In this document: in pieces, positions 39,448 to 47,337 of the stretch
How the letters are laid out: each line of letters opens with the position of its first letter
Numbering within the stretch: position 1 is the stretch's first letter
From: an uncultured Oscillospiraceae bacterium
GTDB lineage: Bacteria; Bacillota_A; Clostridia; Oscillospirales; Oscillospiraceae
Length of the DNA stretch: 64,000 nucleotides
Reading direction: 5' to 3'
Assembly: GCA_910579155.1 (NCBI GenBank)
Contig: CAJTTS010000007.1
Location: 18,003-82,002 of the forward strand
Translations under genes and position numbers: made by a program
The notes under the pieces: generated by a model
The model's input: the letters and a program-made list of their open reading frames with translations, nothing else
Database searches by the model: none
What the model was told of the DNA's origin: nothing

Positions 39448-42120
39448 ATGGCAGACAAAATGGATGACAACCTGCTGCCCCAGGGGCAGGACGGCTTTGT
39501 GGTATATATTGACCCCGCTCTGATCCAGAGCATGGCGGACGTGTCCGCAAAAAAAGAGCAGGGCTTCCGGGAACTGCTGGAGCGGGCCGAAGAGGGCGAC
39601 GTGGACGCCCAATACCGGGTGGCCATGAGCTATTGCAACGGCACCAACGGCGCCCAGCGGGACGAAGACCTGGCCTTCCAGTGGTTCACCAGGTCCGCAG
39701 AGGGAGACTATGTCGCCGCCCAGTACGGCCTCGGCCTGTGCTGGCTGCGGGGAATCGGTACGGAAAAAGACCCGGAGAAGGGTGCGCAGCTCCTGACCCA
39801 GGCGGCGGACCAGGGCTATCCCCCCGCCCAGTGTGAGCTGGGACTTTGCTATGAGCTGGGCACCGGGGTGGAGATGGACAAGGAGCGGGCCGCAGAGCTC
39901 TACCGGGAGGCCGGGGAGCAGGAGCACGCCCCCGCCCAGTGCAACCTGGGCTTCTTCTACTACCGGGGCATCGGCATGGAACAGGACTACCAGGAGGCGG
40001 TGAGCTGGTTCGCCAAAGCGGCGCGGCAGGAGTACCCCAGGGCCCAGGTGCTGCTGGGCGAGTGCTATGAGGCGGGGCTGGGCGTGGACCAGGATGTGGA
40101 CCGGGCGGTGGAGCTCTACCGCGCCGCCCATCAGCAGGACTACGACGCGGGCACCTGCGCCCTGGGGGTATGCTACAGCCAGGGGACCGGCGTGGAAAAA
40201 GACCACCGGCGGGCTGCGGATCTATACCGCCGGTGCGCGGAGCAGGGCTACGTCAAGGGCCAGTTCCTGCTGGCCCAGTGCTATGAGCTGGGCCAGGGGG
40301 TGGAGCTGGACCTGCCCCAGGCGGCGGAGCTCTACCGTCGGGCCCACGAGGACGGGTATCCCCCCGCCACCTGCGCCTATGGCCTGTGTTTCGAGCTGGG
40401 CCAGGGAGTGGAGCAGGACCTTCCCCAGGCGGCGGAGCTCTACCGGCAGGCCGCCGAGCAGGGCTATGTCCCGGCTCAGTGCAACCTGGGTTTCTGCTAT
40501 TACCGGGGCATCGGCGTGGAGATGGACGACAAGCGGGCCGTCCACTGGTTCGAGCTGGCGGCGGAGGCGGGCTATCCCCGGGCCCTGGGGCTGCTGGGGG
40601 ACTGCTACGACTTCGGTTACGGCGTGGAGCAGGACCCGGAGAAAGCGGCCAAGCTGTACCAGGCCGCCAGCGACGGAGGCTATCCCCCGGGCGCCTGCTC
40701 TCTGGGGTTGTGCTATGAGCTGGGCCGGGGCGTGGAGATGGACAAGGCCAAAGCCATGGAGCTCTACCGCAAGGCCGCCGATGCCGGGGACGCACGGGCC
40801 CAGTGCAACCTGGGCTACTTCTATTACCAGGGCATCCAAGTGGAGGAGGACAACCAACAGGCCGTCCACTGGTTTGACCTTGCCGCCCAGCAGGGCCACG
40901 GCCGGGCGCTGTTCCTGTTGGGCCAGTGCTACGAAGGCGGCTATGGCGTGGAGCAGGACTTCACCCGGGCGGCCAAGCTGTACGCCGACGCCGACAGCAA
41001 GGGCCACCCCGCCGGCGCCTGTGCCCTGGGACTGTGCTATGAGCTGGGCCGGGGGGTGGAGGCGGACAAGGCCAAAGCCATGGAGCTCTACCGAAAGGCG
41101 GCCCAGGCGGGCGAGCCCCGGGCCATGTGCAACCTGGGTTTCTTCTACTATCAGGGCGTCGGCGTGAAGCGGGATAGCAAGCAAGCCGTCCACTGGTTTG
41201 AGCTGGCTGCGGAGCAGGATTACCCCCGGGCCTTCCAACTTCTGGGCGAGTGCTACGACAGCGGCTACGGCGTGGAACAGGACGAGGCCAAGGCGGCGGA
41301 GCTCTACCGCAAGGCCCACGAGGCAGGCTACCCCGCCGGCACCTGCTCTCTGGGGCTGTGCTACGAGCTGGGCACCGGGGTGGAAAAGGACCCGGCCCAC
41401 GCCGTGGAGCTGTACCGCCAGGCGGCGGAGGCGGGCTATGTTCAGGCCCAGTGCAATCTGGGTTTCTGCTATTACCGGGGCATCGGCGTCGCGGAGGACG
41501 ATGGCGAGGCGGCCAAATGGTTTGCCATGGCCGCCCAGGCGGGCCAGGCCCGTGCCCAGCAACTTCTGGGCGAGTGCTATGAAAACGGCTGCGGCGTGGA
41601 AAAGGATATCGGCAAGGCGGTGGAGCTGTATGCCAAGGCCCACGAGCAACACTACCCCACCGCCACCTGCGCCTTGGGCACCTGCTATGAGTTCGGCAAG
41701 GGCGTGGCGGAGGACAAGGCCCGGGCCGCCCGGCTCTACCTGGAGGCCGCCCAGCGGGGCAGCGCCTGGGCCCAGTGCAATTACGGTTACTGCCGCTACC
41801 AGGGCATCGGCGTGGAGCAGGACTACCGGGAGGCGGTGAAGTGGTTCCGCAAGGCGGCGGATCAGGGCAGTACCCGTGGGATGTACCTGCTGGGCCGGTG
41901 CTATGAGCGGGGCGACGGCGTAGAACGGGACGTGCCCAAGGCCCGGGAGCTCTACCGAAAGGCGGCGGACGAGGGGTTTCAACCCGCTCAGGAAGCTCTG
42001 GACAGGCTGTCCGCCACGGCGGCTCCCACCCCGCCCGGATCAAAAAAATCCCCCGCGCCGGGCAAAAAAAAGCCGGGAGCACCCAAGAAACGCTCCTGGT
42101 GGCCCTTCGGCAAAAAGTGA
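39448..42120 (+). CDS. Sel1-repeat protein with 22 tandem repeats
   Basis: 890 residues. After a short N-terminal segment (MADKMDDNLLPQGQDG) the protein is built from 22 full 36-residue Sel1-like helical repeats plus one partial, then a basic Pro/Lys tail (KKSPAPGKKKPGAPKKRSWW). From repeat 8 to 22 the units cycle in threes: A (LGLCYELG), B (CNLGFxYYxGIGVE with HWF or KWF), C (LLGxCYxxGYGVEQD), an exact 108-residue super-period; repeats 3-5 follow the same cycle. No signal peptide or membrane helix. Sel1 proteins are scaffolds for protein-protein interaction; partner unknown. AAGGAG is 10 bases before the chosen ATG. Confidence 0.93.
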   Translation: MADKMDDNLLPQGQDGFVVYIDPALIQSMADVSAKKEQGFRELLERAEEGDVDAQYRVAMSYCNGTNGAQRDEDLAFQWFTRSAEGDYVAAQYGLGLCWLRGIGTEKDPEKGAQLLTQAADQGYPPAQCELGLCYELGTGVEMDKERAAELYREAGEQEHAPAQCNLGFFYYRGIGMEQDYQEAVSWFAKAARQEYPRAQVLLGECYEAGLGVDQDVDRAVELYRAAHQQDYDAGTCALGVCYSQGTGVEKDHRRAADLYRRCAEQGYVKGQFLLAQCYELGQGVELDLPQAAELYRRAHEDGYPPATCAYGLCFELGQGVEQDLPQAAELYRQAAEQGYVPAQCNLGFCYYRGIGVEMDDKRAVHWFELAAEAGYPRALGLLGDCYDFGYGVEQDPEKAAKLYQAASDGGYPPGACSLGLCYELGRGVEMDKAKAMELYRKAADAGDARAQCNLGYFYYQGIQVEEDNQQAVHWFDLAAQQGHGRALFLLGQCYEGGYGVEQDFTRAAKLYADADSKGHPAGACALGLCYELGRGVEADKAKAMELYRKAAQAGEPRAMCNLGFFYYQGVGVKRDSKQAVHWFELAAEQDYPRAFQLLGECYDSGYGVEQDEAKAAELYRKAHEAGYPAGTCSLGLCYELGTGVEKDPAHAVELYRQAAEAGYVQAQCNLGFCYYRGIGVAEDDGEAAKWFAMAAQAGQARAQQLLGECYENGCGVEKDIGKAVELYAKAHEQHYPTATCALGTCYEFGKGVAEDKARAARLYLEAAQRGSAWAQCNYGYCRYQGIGVEQDYREAVKWFRKAADQGSTRGMYLLGRCYERGDGVERDVPKARELYRKAADEGFQPAQEALDRLSATAAPTPPGSKKSPAPGKKKPGAPKKRSWWPFGKK

Positions 42121-42152
42121 GCGGTTTTTCCAACCCAAATACATAGAGACAC

Positions 42153-42188
42153 AACAAGGGCGGGCCTGGCGGCCCGCCCTTGTTTCAT
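42153..42188. terminator. Bidirectional terminator between Sel1 and glycosyltransferase-like genes
   Basis: Fourteen-base-pair stem (42153-42166 with 42171-42184), loop TGGC, T-rich on the right (TTGTTTC) and A-rich on the left. Confidence 0.85.
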
Positions 42189-44119
42189 TGCGCGGTGGGA
42201 TTGACCGCCGGGGGCGCGCCCTCCGGGCCACCCCTCCCCCGCCACACCGGCAGCAGGCCCGCCGCCAACAGGAAGGGGATGGCGTAGGCCATGGGCATGG
42301 CGTACCGGTAGCTACCGCTCACCGGGGACAACAGCAACACCGCCACCGTCAGGATGGAGGGAAGCTGGGGCAGGATCAGAGCGTACCGCTTTCGCCGCAG
42401 GGCGTCCAGAAACGTGAACAGGATAACCCAGGGATAGCCGCCGATGCTGAACAGCAGCCCTGCCACCGGCAGGTGCTGGATGGCCCGCAGGCCCATTTGG
42501 ATGGTGGGCTCCAGCCTGGCCAGCAAGGGCGGCGTGGGAATGCACAGCTCCGGATAGGAGGCCACCTCCCGGTTGTCGTAGTGGGTGTAGGACAGGGGCG
42601 TCTCATGCTGGAGGTAGAAGCCCGCGTACACGTTGCTGATGAGGGCCTGGACGTAGGCGTCCGGGTGGCGGCGGAGCATTTGCAGCCAGGCCCGGTAGTA
42701 GTCGGACATCTGCTCGTCGGTGGCGTCCTGGTTGAAGGTGAACTTCACCCCGTCGGACTGCATGGGGTCGTACAGCACATCGAAGCGGTCGTAGTCCAGG
42801 ATGGCGCGGATAGCGCTCTCCTCCTCTTCCGTCACGTCCTCCGGGTAGGTGAGCACACACCGGGCGGTCTGCTGGAACAGCAGACCCAGAGTCTCCTGCT
42901 TGCCGCCGGGAGCCACGTTCCACATGGGCAGCAGAATCCCCATCCACACCACCTGGAACAGCGCCGCCGGAAGCAGCAGGGACGCCGCCACTCTGGAGCG
43001 CACGCCCCTGCACGCCAGACAGGCCAGCCCCGCGGCGAGGATGAAGAAAATCCCCTGGTTCTTGCTGAACATCACCATCCAAGCGTTGAAAAACAGCAGG
43101 GCGCAGAACCAGTTTCGCCTCAGGCAATCCCCCTTTGTCCGGGCAATCTCAAACAGCAGCACCGACAGCGTCAGGCAGAACAGGGAGAACAGCGAGTCCT
43201 TCAGCATGGTGATGGCGTACAGCGGGTAAAGGGGAAACAGGGCGGTAAAGATCAGCCCGCCCCGGAATATTTTGTGAGACAGGCCGAGCTGCCGCAGATA
43301 GAACCAGACGCCCGTCATCACCCCCGCCGTCAGCAGCAGTTGGAGCAGGTTATACAGCGCCACGCCCCAGCGGATGTTCCCCAGGGCCAGGCCGATGCGG
43401 GCGAAGAAGCCGAATAGCAGGGTGGTGAAATAGGGGTGGTGGTTGGTGGCGTACACCCCCTCCCCCCGGACGGGGGAATATTTCAGCCAATCCGTGGGGT
43501 AGTGCAGCGCCCAGGCGATCTGCATACTGGTGTCCGGGTTGTTCAGGCCGGGGAAAAACAGCGCGTAGTAGGGCAGCCAGCACAGGGCTGTCAGCCCCGC
43601 AGCCAGCAGGAAACGCCTCCGGTCAAAAACGGGCCGGTCCAGCTCCTTCCCCGCCGCCCGGTCCACCAGACGGAAGGCGTACAGCGCCAGGCACGCAGCC
43701 AGCAGGGCCTGCCCCGCGAAGGCCACCCCCGCCCGGAACAGGGTAAACCGGGTGCCGAATACGGCGTTCCAGTTCTGGTTGTCGGCGTAGGAGCGGCCCA
43801 GCACCTGCATGAAAGCGAACAGCCCGCCGAACACGGCGGCAAGGACCCGCTCCCTGCCAGAAGCCTTCAACCGGAACGCGCCGTACAACAGCGCCCCCGC
43901 CCCCGCCGCCAGACAGGACGACACGCCCAGCTCCACGGAGAAGGAGCGGACACAGTAGATCAAAAAACGGTGCAGGCCGCTGTACCCGGCCAGGGCCTCG
44001 TCCCCGGCGTAGTAGGGCTCGATGCTCATGGAGCAGGTCAGGCTCACGGCGATGAGCATGGAGAGCAGGATCAAAACCACCGCCCGCCAGACGGGGCGGC
44101 GCTCCTCTTGTCGGTTCAT
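42185..44119 (-). CDS. Multispanning membrane protein, glycosyltransferase-like (DUF6020-type)
   Basis: 644 residues with about 13 hydrophobic helices and a large loop near residues 425-530 (EDVTEEEESAIRAILDYDRF). The arrangement, with FPGLNNPDTSMQIAWALHY and TNHHPYFTTLLFG, resembles polytopic GT-C-type proteins listed as DUF6020 in Firmicutes; I cannot name an activity. Start at 44119 uses the ATGA overlap with the upstream GT2 gene, so the two are translationally coupled. Likely role: transfer of a lipid-linked sugar supplied by the GT2 enzyme. Confidence 0.8.
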   Translation of the reverse strand: MNRQEERRPVWRAVVLILLSMLIAVSLTCSMSIEPYYAGDEALAGYSGLHRFLIYCVRSFSVELGVSSCLAAGAGALLYGAFRLKASGRERVLAAVFGGLFAFMQVLGRSYADNQNWNAVFGTRFTLFRAGVAFAGQALLAACLALYAFRLVDRAAGKELDRPVFDRRRFLLAAGLTALCWLPYYALFFPGLNNPDTSMQIAWALHYPTDWLKYSPVRGEGVYATNHHPYFTTLLFGFFARIGLALGNIRWGVALYNLLQLLLTAGVMTGVWFYLRQLGLSHKIFRGGLIFTALFPLYPLYAITMLKDSLFSLFCLTLSVLLFEIARTKGDCLRRNWFCALLFFNAWMVMFSKNQGIFFILAAGLACLACRGVRSRVAASLLLPAALFQVVWMGILLPMWNVAPGGKQETLGLLFQQTARCVLTYPEDVTEEEESAIRAILDYDRFDVLYDPMQSDGVKFTFNQDATDEQMSDYYRAWLQMLRRHPDAYVQALISNVYAGFYLQHETPLSYTHYDNREVASYPELCIPTPPLLARLEPTIQMGLRAIQHLPVAGLLFSIGGYPWVILFTFLDALRRKRYALILPQLPSILTVAVLLLSPVSGSYRYAMPMAYAIPFLLAAGLLPVWRGRGGPEGAPPAVNPTAQ

Positions 44120-45060
44120 AGGCCCTTTGTCCACCTCACATATTGGTCGTGGACCTGCTGGAGCTTGAACTCAAAGTCCCGCAAGTCCTTTTGGCGCACG
44201 TTGTCCAGCAGCAGCCCGCAGAACAGCGACATCACCGCCGCCAGCATGGCAAAGCCGCTGACGATCAGCGTGGGGAACCGGGGCACCAGCCCCGTGCGCA
44301 CGTAGGTGACCAGGATGGGGGCGAACAGCACCGCGCTGACGGCGGCCAGGGCCAGCGCCAGGGCCCCGAAAAAGCCCAGGGGGCGGTAGCCGCGAAACAG
44401 CCGCACGATGGTGAGCAGCACCTTGGCCCCGTCTGAATAGGTATTCAGCTTGGACTGGCTGCCCTCGGCGCGGTCCCGGTAGTCCACCACCACGTTCTCC
44501 ACCTGCATCTTTTTGTCCACGGCGTGTATGGTCATCTCGGTCTCGATCTCAAATCCGGCGGACAGCACCGGGAAGGTCTTGACAAACTGGTAGCTGAACG
44601 CCCGGTAGCCCGTCATGATATCCTGGATATTGCTGCCGAACAGGCGGTTGATGGACGTGCGCACCAGGGAGTTACCGAAGTTGTGGAAGGGGCGCTTGTT
44701 CTCTTGGAAGTAAGTGGAGGACAGCCGGTCCCCCACCACCATGTCCGCCCCCCGCTCCAGCACCAGGCGCACCATCTCCGGGGCGGATTGGGCGGGATAG
44801 GTGTCGTCGCCGTCCAGCATGAGGTAGCACTTCGCGTCGATCTCCCGGAACATCCGGCGGATGACGTTCCCCTTCCCCTGGCGGTATTCCCGGCGCACTA
44901 CCGCCCCGGCGGCCCGGGCCAGCTCCCCCGTGCCGTCGGTGGAGTTGTTGTCGTAGACGTACACCACCGCCCCAGGCAGGGCGGCGGCGATATCCTCCAC
45001 CACCTTCCGGATGGATTGGCTCTCGTTATAGCAGGGGATCAGAACGGCGACTTGATCCAT
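44116..45060 (-). CDS. Family 2 glycosyltransferase with C-terminal membrane helices
   Basis: 314 residues. GT-A domain with VAVLIPCYNESQSI at the N-terminus, YDNNSTDGT, the metal-binding MLDGDDTYPA, and DIMTGYRAF; then two membrane helices near residues 228-285. This is the DPM1/GtrB-like layout that builds polyprenyl-phosphate sugars. ATG at 45060 with AAGAAGGGG upstream. It overlaps the multispanning protein gene by four bases, forming a two-gene operon. Confidence 0.92.
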   Translation of the reverse strand: MDQVAVLIPCYNESQSIRKVVEDIAAALPGAVVYVYDNNSTDGTGELARAAGAVVRREYRQGKGNVIRRMFREIDAKCYLMLDGDDTYPAQSAPEMVRLVLERGADMVVGDRLSSTYFQENKRPFHNFGNSLVRTSINRLFGSNIQDIMTGYRAFSYQFVKTFPVLSAGFEIETEMTIHAVDKKMQVENVVVDYRDRAEGSQSKLNTYSDGAKVLLTIVRLFRGYRPLGFFGALALALAAVSAVLFAPILVTYVRTGLVPRFPTLIVSGFAMLAAVMSLFCGLLLDNVRQKDLRDFEFKLQQVHDQYVRWTKGL

Positions 45061-45082
45061 GGGCAGCCCCTTCTTCCAAATC

Positions 45083-45127
45083 AAAACCTGATATTCTCGA
45101 CCGGGCTTGCCGGAGTCATCAGGTTTT
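45083..45127. terminator. Probable terminator between the small membrane gene and the GT2 gene
   Basis: Ten-base-pair stem AAAACCTGAT / ATCAGGTTTT (45083-45092 with 45118-45127) with T-tract on the plus side and TTTTGATTT on the minus side. The right arm includes the stop codon of the small membrane protein gene. Confidence 0.6.
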
Positions 45128-45331
45128 TTTCTTTTTTATCTTTGCGCTATACAGAGTCAGGCTGAGGGCAATGATTCCCGCTGTCAGCCCGGACCATACC
45201 AAGCTTCCGATATCGCGCGCCAACCAGAGATAGAGGATGGAGAACGGCGGAATGCCGCTCAGGAGCGTCATCAACACCGCAATTGATATGGCGATGACAA
45301 GCATGGTGAAAAGCTGTCTAACTGAAAACAT
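45119..45331 (-). CDS. Small membrane protein, 70 residues
   Basis: Two predicted membrane helices (about 7-26 and 42-62) and a basic C-terminus (SAKIKKKKT). GGGGTGA lies 6-7 bases before the ATG, and a TATGAT-like -10 is seen in the AT-rich sequence upstream (about 45360-45385, minus strand). No family recognised. It appears monocistronic, divergent from efp. Confidence 0.6.
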   Translation of the reverse strand: MFSVRQLFTMLVIAISIAVLMTLLSGIPPFSILYLWLARDIGSLVWSGLTAGIIALSLTLYSAKIKKKKT

Positions 45332-45463
45332 CCCAATTCACCCCATATCCCTTTTTTTAAATATTTTATCATAATAATATGTCGATGTAAAGGATCGCCG
45401 GCGAAATCACCGGAGTTTTTCCAGCCTTCTTCTTCTTTCACAGGGGACAATCTCGGAAACCTC

Positions 45464-45492
45464 TTGCAATCCTTCGACATATGCGGTATAAT
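45464..45492 (+). promoter_or_regulatory. Promoter of efp
   Basis: TTGCAA (45464-45469), a 17-base spacer, and a perfect TATAAT (45487-45492), about 50 bases before the start codon. Confidence 0.8.
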
Positions 45493-45547
45493 ATAGCGAT
45501 TTGATTTTCAACGTTTTTTAAATTTTCGATATTGGAGGACGATACCA

Positions 45548-46117
45548 ATGGCAATGATTACAGCAGGCGATTTCCGCAACGGCGTGACCTTCGAGATGGA
45601 AGGCAAAGTGATGCAGGTCGTGGAGTTCCAGCACGTCAAGCCCGGCAAGGGCGCCGCTTTCGTGCGCACCAAGATGAAGAACGTCATTACCGGCGCCGTC
45701 ACCGAAACCTCTTTCAACCCCACCGCCAAATTCGAGCAGGCCTTCGTGGACCGCAAGGACATGGTGTACAGCTACAACGATGGCGACCTGTACTACTTCA
45801 TGGACAATGAAACCTTCGACATGCTGCCCGTGAACAAGGACGTGCTGGGCGACAATTTCAAGTTTGTCATGGAGAATATGACCTGCAAGATCATGTCCTA
45901 CAAGGGCAGCGTGTTCGGCGTGGAGCCCCCCAACTTCGTGGAGCTTGAGGTCACCGAATCCGACCCCGGCGTCAAGGGCGACACCGCCACCAACGTCACC
46001 AAGCCCGCCATCCTGGAGACCGGCGCGGAGATCAAGGTGCCCCTGTTCATCAACCCCGGCGACAAAATCCGCATCGACACCCGCACCGGCGAGTACCTGG
46101 AGCGCTGCAAGGGCTGA
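45548..46117 (+). CDS. efp: Elongation factor P
   Basis: Relieves ribosome stalling at polyproline stretches. 189 residues in three beta-barrel domains: KOW-like domain I starting with [18 protein letters not shown], the tip loop [11 protein letters not shown] that carries the modifiable Lys, and C-terminal signature [21 protein letters not shown]. Ribosome site TTGGAGG. Followed by a structured repeat and then a CD1247-type gene. Confidence 0.97.
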   Translation: MAMITAGDFRNGVTFEMEGKVMQVVEFQHVKPGKGAAFVRTKMKNVITGAVTETSFNPTAKFEQAFVDRKDMVYSYNDGDLYYFMDNETFDMLPVNKDVLGDNFKFVMENMTCKIMSYKGSVFGVEPPNFVELEVTESDPGVKGDTATNVTKPAILETGAEIKVPLFINPGDKIRIDTRTGEYLERCKG

Positions 46118-46120
46118 CGG

Positions 46121-46298
46121 GAAGCGCTGAGCCGCCGTGAGCAGCACGGATGGACCGAAGCGAGGGCGAGCGCAGGGCCGCGCAGCGGCCCGGAGGCCAG
46201 CCCGAGTCGGAGGGCGCTGTGTGCCGGTGGCACACGCCCAGCGCCGACCGAGCTGAAAGCGAGACAGCCGTGCGTTGCAAACCGGCGAAGCGTGACAA
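46121..46298 (+). repeat. Dispersed structured repeat, copy 1 (possible RNA element)
   Basis: 178 bases starting four bases after the efp stop. The first 80 or so bases (from 46131) match copy 2 (61181 onward) at roughly 87 percent; the last 30 (46268-46298) also match, and copy 1 has about 50 extra bases between. Predicted hairpins: 46135-46139/46145-46149, 46175-46181/46185-46191, and 46271-46273/46277-46279. Changes between copies preserve pairing. The extra part adds a hairpin (46213-46225 with 46229-46245). No coding capacity. Confidence 0.8.
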
Positions 46299-46315
46299 CG
46301 ATAAGGAGCGTATTT

Positions 46316-46741
46316 ATGACGATTTCCGAGAAAGTGGCCTATATTCAGGGCCTGTTTGACGGTTTGAAGCTGGACACCGAGAAGTCCGGCGAGGCTCGCA
46401 TCCTCTCCGAGGTACTGGACGTGCTGAAGGAGGTGGGCCAGCAGTTGGACGGCATGGACGCCGCCATGGACCAGTTCGACGAGGAGCTGGATGCTTTGGA
46501 GGACGCCGTGTCCGACCTGGAGGAAGCCGTCTTTGACGACGAGGACGAGCAGGATGAGGACCTGGGCGATTTCGATGATGAGGACGAGGATTTCTTCGAG
46601 ATTCCCTGCCCCACCTGCGGCGAGGACCTGGTGGTGGACGACGAAGCCCTGGCCGCAGGCGTGGTGGACTGCCCCGTGTGCGGCGGCAAGTTTGCCCTGT
46701 CCTTCGAGGACGAGGAGGACGGCTCTGACGACGAGGACTGA
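46316..46741 (+). CDS. CD1247-type protein with acidic coiled coil and zinc ribbon
   Basis: 141 residues. N-terminal helix ISEKVAYIQGLFDGLKLDTE is characteristic of the CD1247 N-terminal domain; then comes a helical segment with regular Leu/Met positions, a very acidic stretch (about 75-100), and a zinc ribbon with CPTCGEDL and CPVCGGKF (four Cys). Found next to efp in several Clostridia. Function unknown. AAGGAG is 7 bases before the chosen ATG. Transcription from the efp promoter through the structured repeat is likely. Confidence 0.85.
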   Translation: MTISEKVAYIQGLFDGLKLDTEKSGEARILSEVLDVLKEVGQQLDGMDAAMDQFDEELDALEDAVSDLEEAVFDDEDEQDEDLGDFDDEDEDFFEIPCPTCGEDLVVDDEALAAGVVDCPVCGGKFALSFEDEEDGSDDED

Positions 46742-46762
46742 CCTTTCACGACGCAACAGCAT

Positions 46763-46805
46763 AAACCCCTGGCGCTGGAAAAATCCAGCGCCAGGGGTTT
46801 TCTAC
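46763..46805. terminator. Bidirectional terminator after the CD1247-type gene
   Basis: Perfect 17-bp stem (46763-46779 with 46784-46800), AAAA loop, A and T flanks. Ends both the efp transcript and the ABC/GNAT transcript from the other strand. Confidence 0.92.
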
Positions 46806-46826
46806 TTTTCACGGACGGCGTCCGGG

Positions 46827-47309
46827 TCAAGAACCAATCTGCCCTCTCCCTTTCACCATCAGCTTGGAGCCGTATTCGTCTACTCCATCGTCAGCAAAGC
46901 CGTTGGACAGCCAAAATCTGTGGGAATCCTCTTTGGAGTAGTTCAGCACATAATACACCGCGCCATCGGCCTTTGTATAGGCCGTCAGCGCCTCAAAGCA
47001 GGCATGGCCCGTTCCGCCCCGGTATTCCGGGAATACCCAAAAATCCGAAATCAGGCATTTCCCGTCCTCGCTCTGATAGGTGCAGTACATAGACGCCCCG
47101 ATTCTGACGCCGTCCCGGACAAAATAGACCATGTGCAGCTTATCCGGATCCCGCAGCATCAGCCTCTCCACATGCCCGCGATATTCGCCGCCGGAGAAAT
47201 ATGCCCGTTCTTCCTCCGTTTCCAGCATCCCGTCGTCCACCAGATACTGAAATTGGATGGTCCAGAATTCGCTCGCCCGCTCTGCCGGGATTTCCTCAAT
47301 CGTTATCAT
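46827..47309 (-). CDS. GNAT-family N-acetyltransferase
   Basis: 160 residues with the GNAT fold: FWVFPEYRGGTGHACFEAL resembles the acetyl-CoA-binding motif A (R/Q-x-x-G-x-G/A), and HRFWLSNGF is the usual motif near the C-terminus. Ribosome site GGGGAGG. It starts 28 bases downstream of the second ABC exporter gene and may be the third gene of that operon. Acceptor substrate unknown; modification of a toxic compound is possible from context. Confidence 0.85.
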   Translation of the reverse strand: MITIEEIPAERASEFWTIQFQYLVDDGMLETEEERAYFSGGEYRGHVERLMLRDPDKLHMVYFVRDGVRIGASMYCTYQSEDGKCLISDFWVFPEYRGGTGHACFEALTAYTKADGAVYYVLNYSKEDSHRFWLSNGFADDGVDEYGSKLMVKGRGQIGS

Positions 47310-47337
47310 AATTACGCCTCCCCAAATTTTTAACGCC

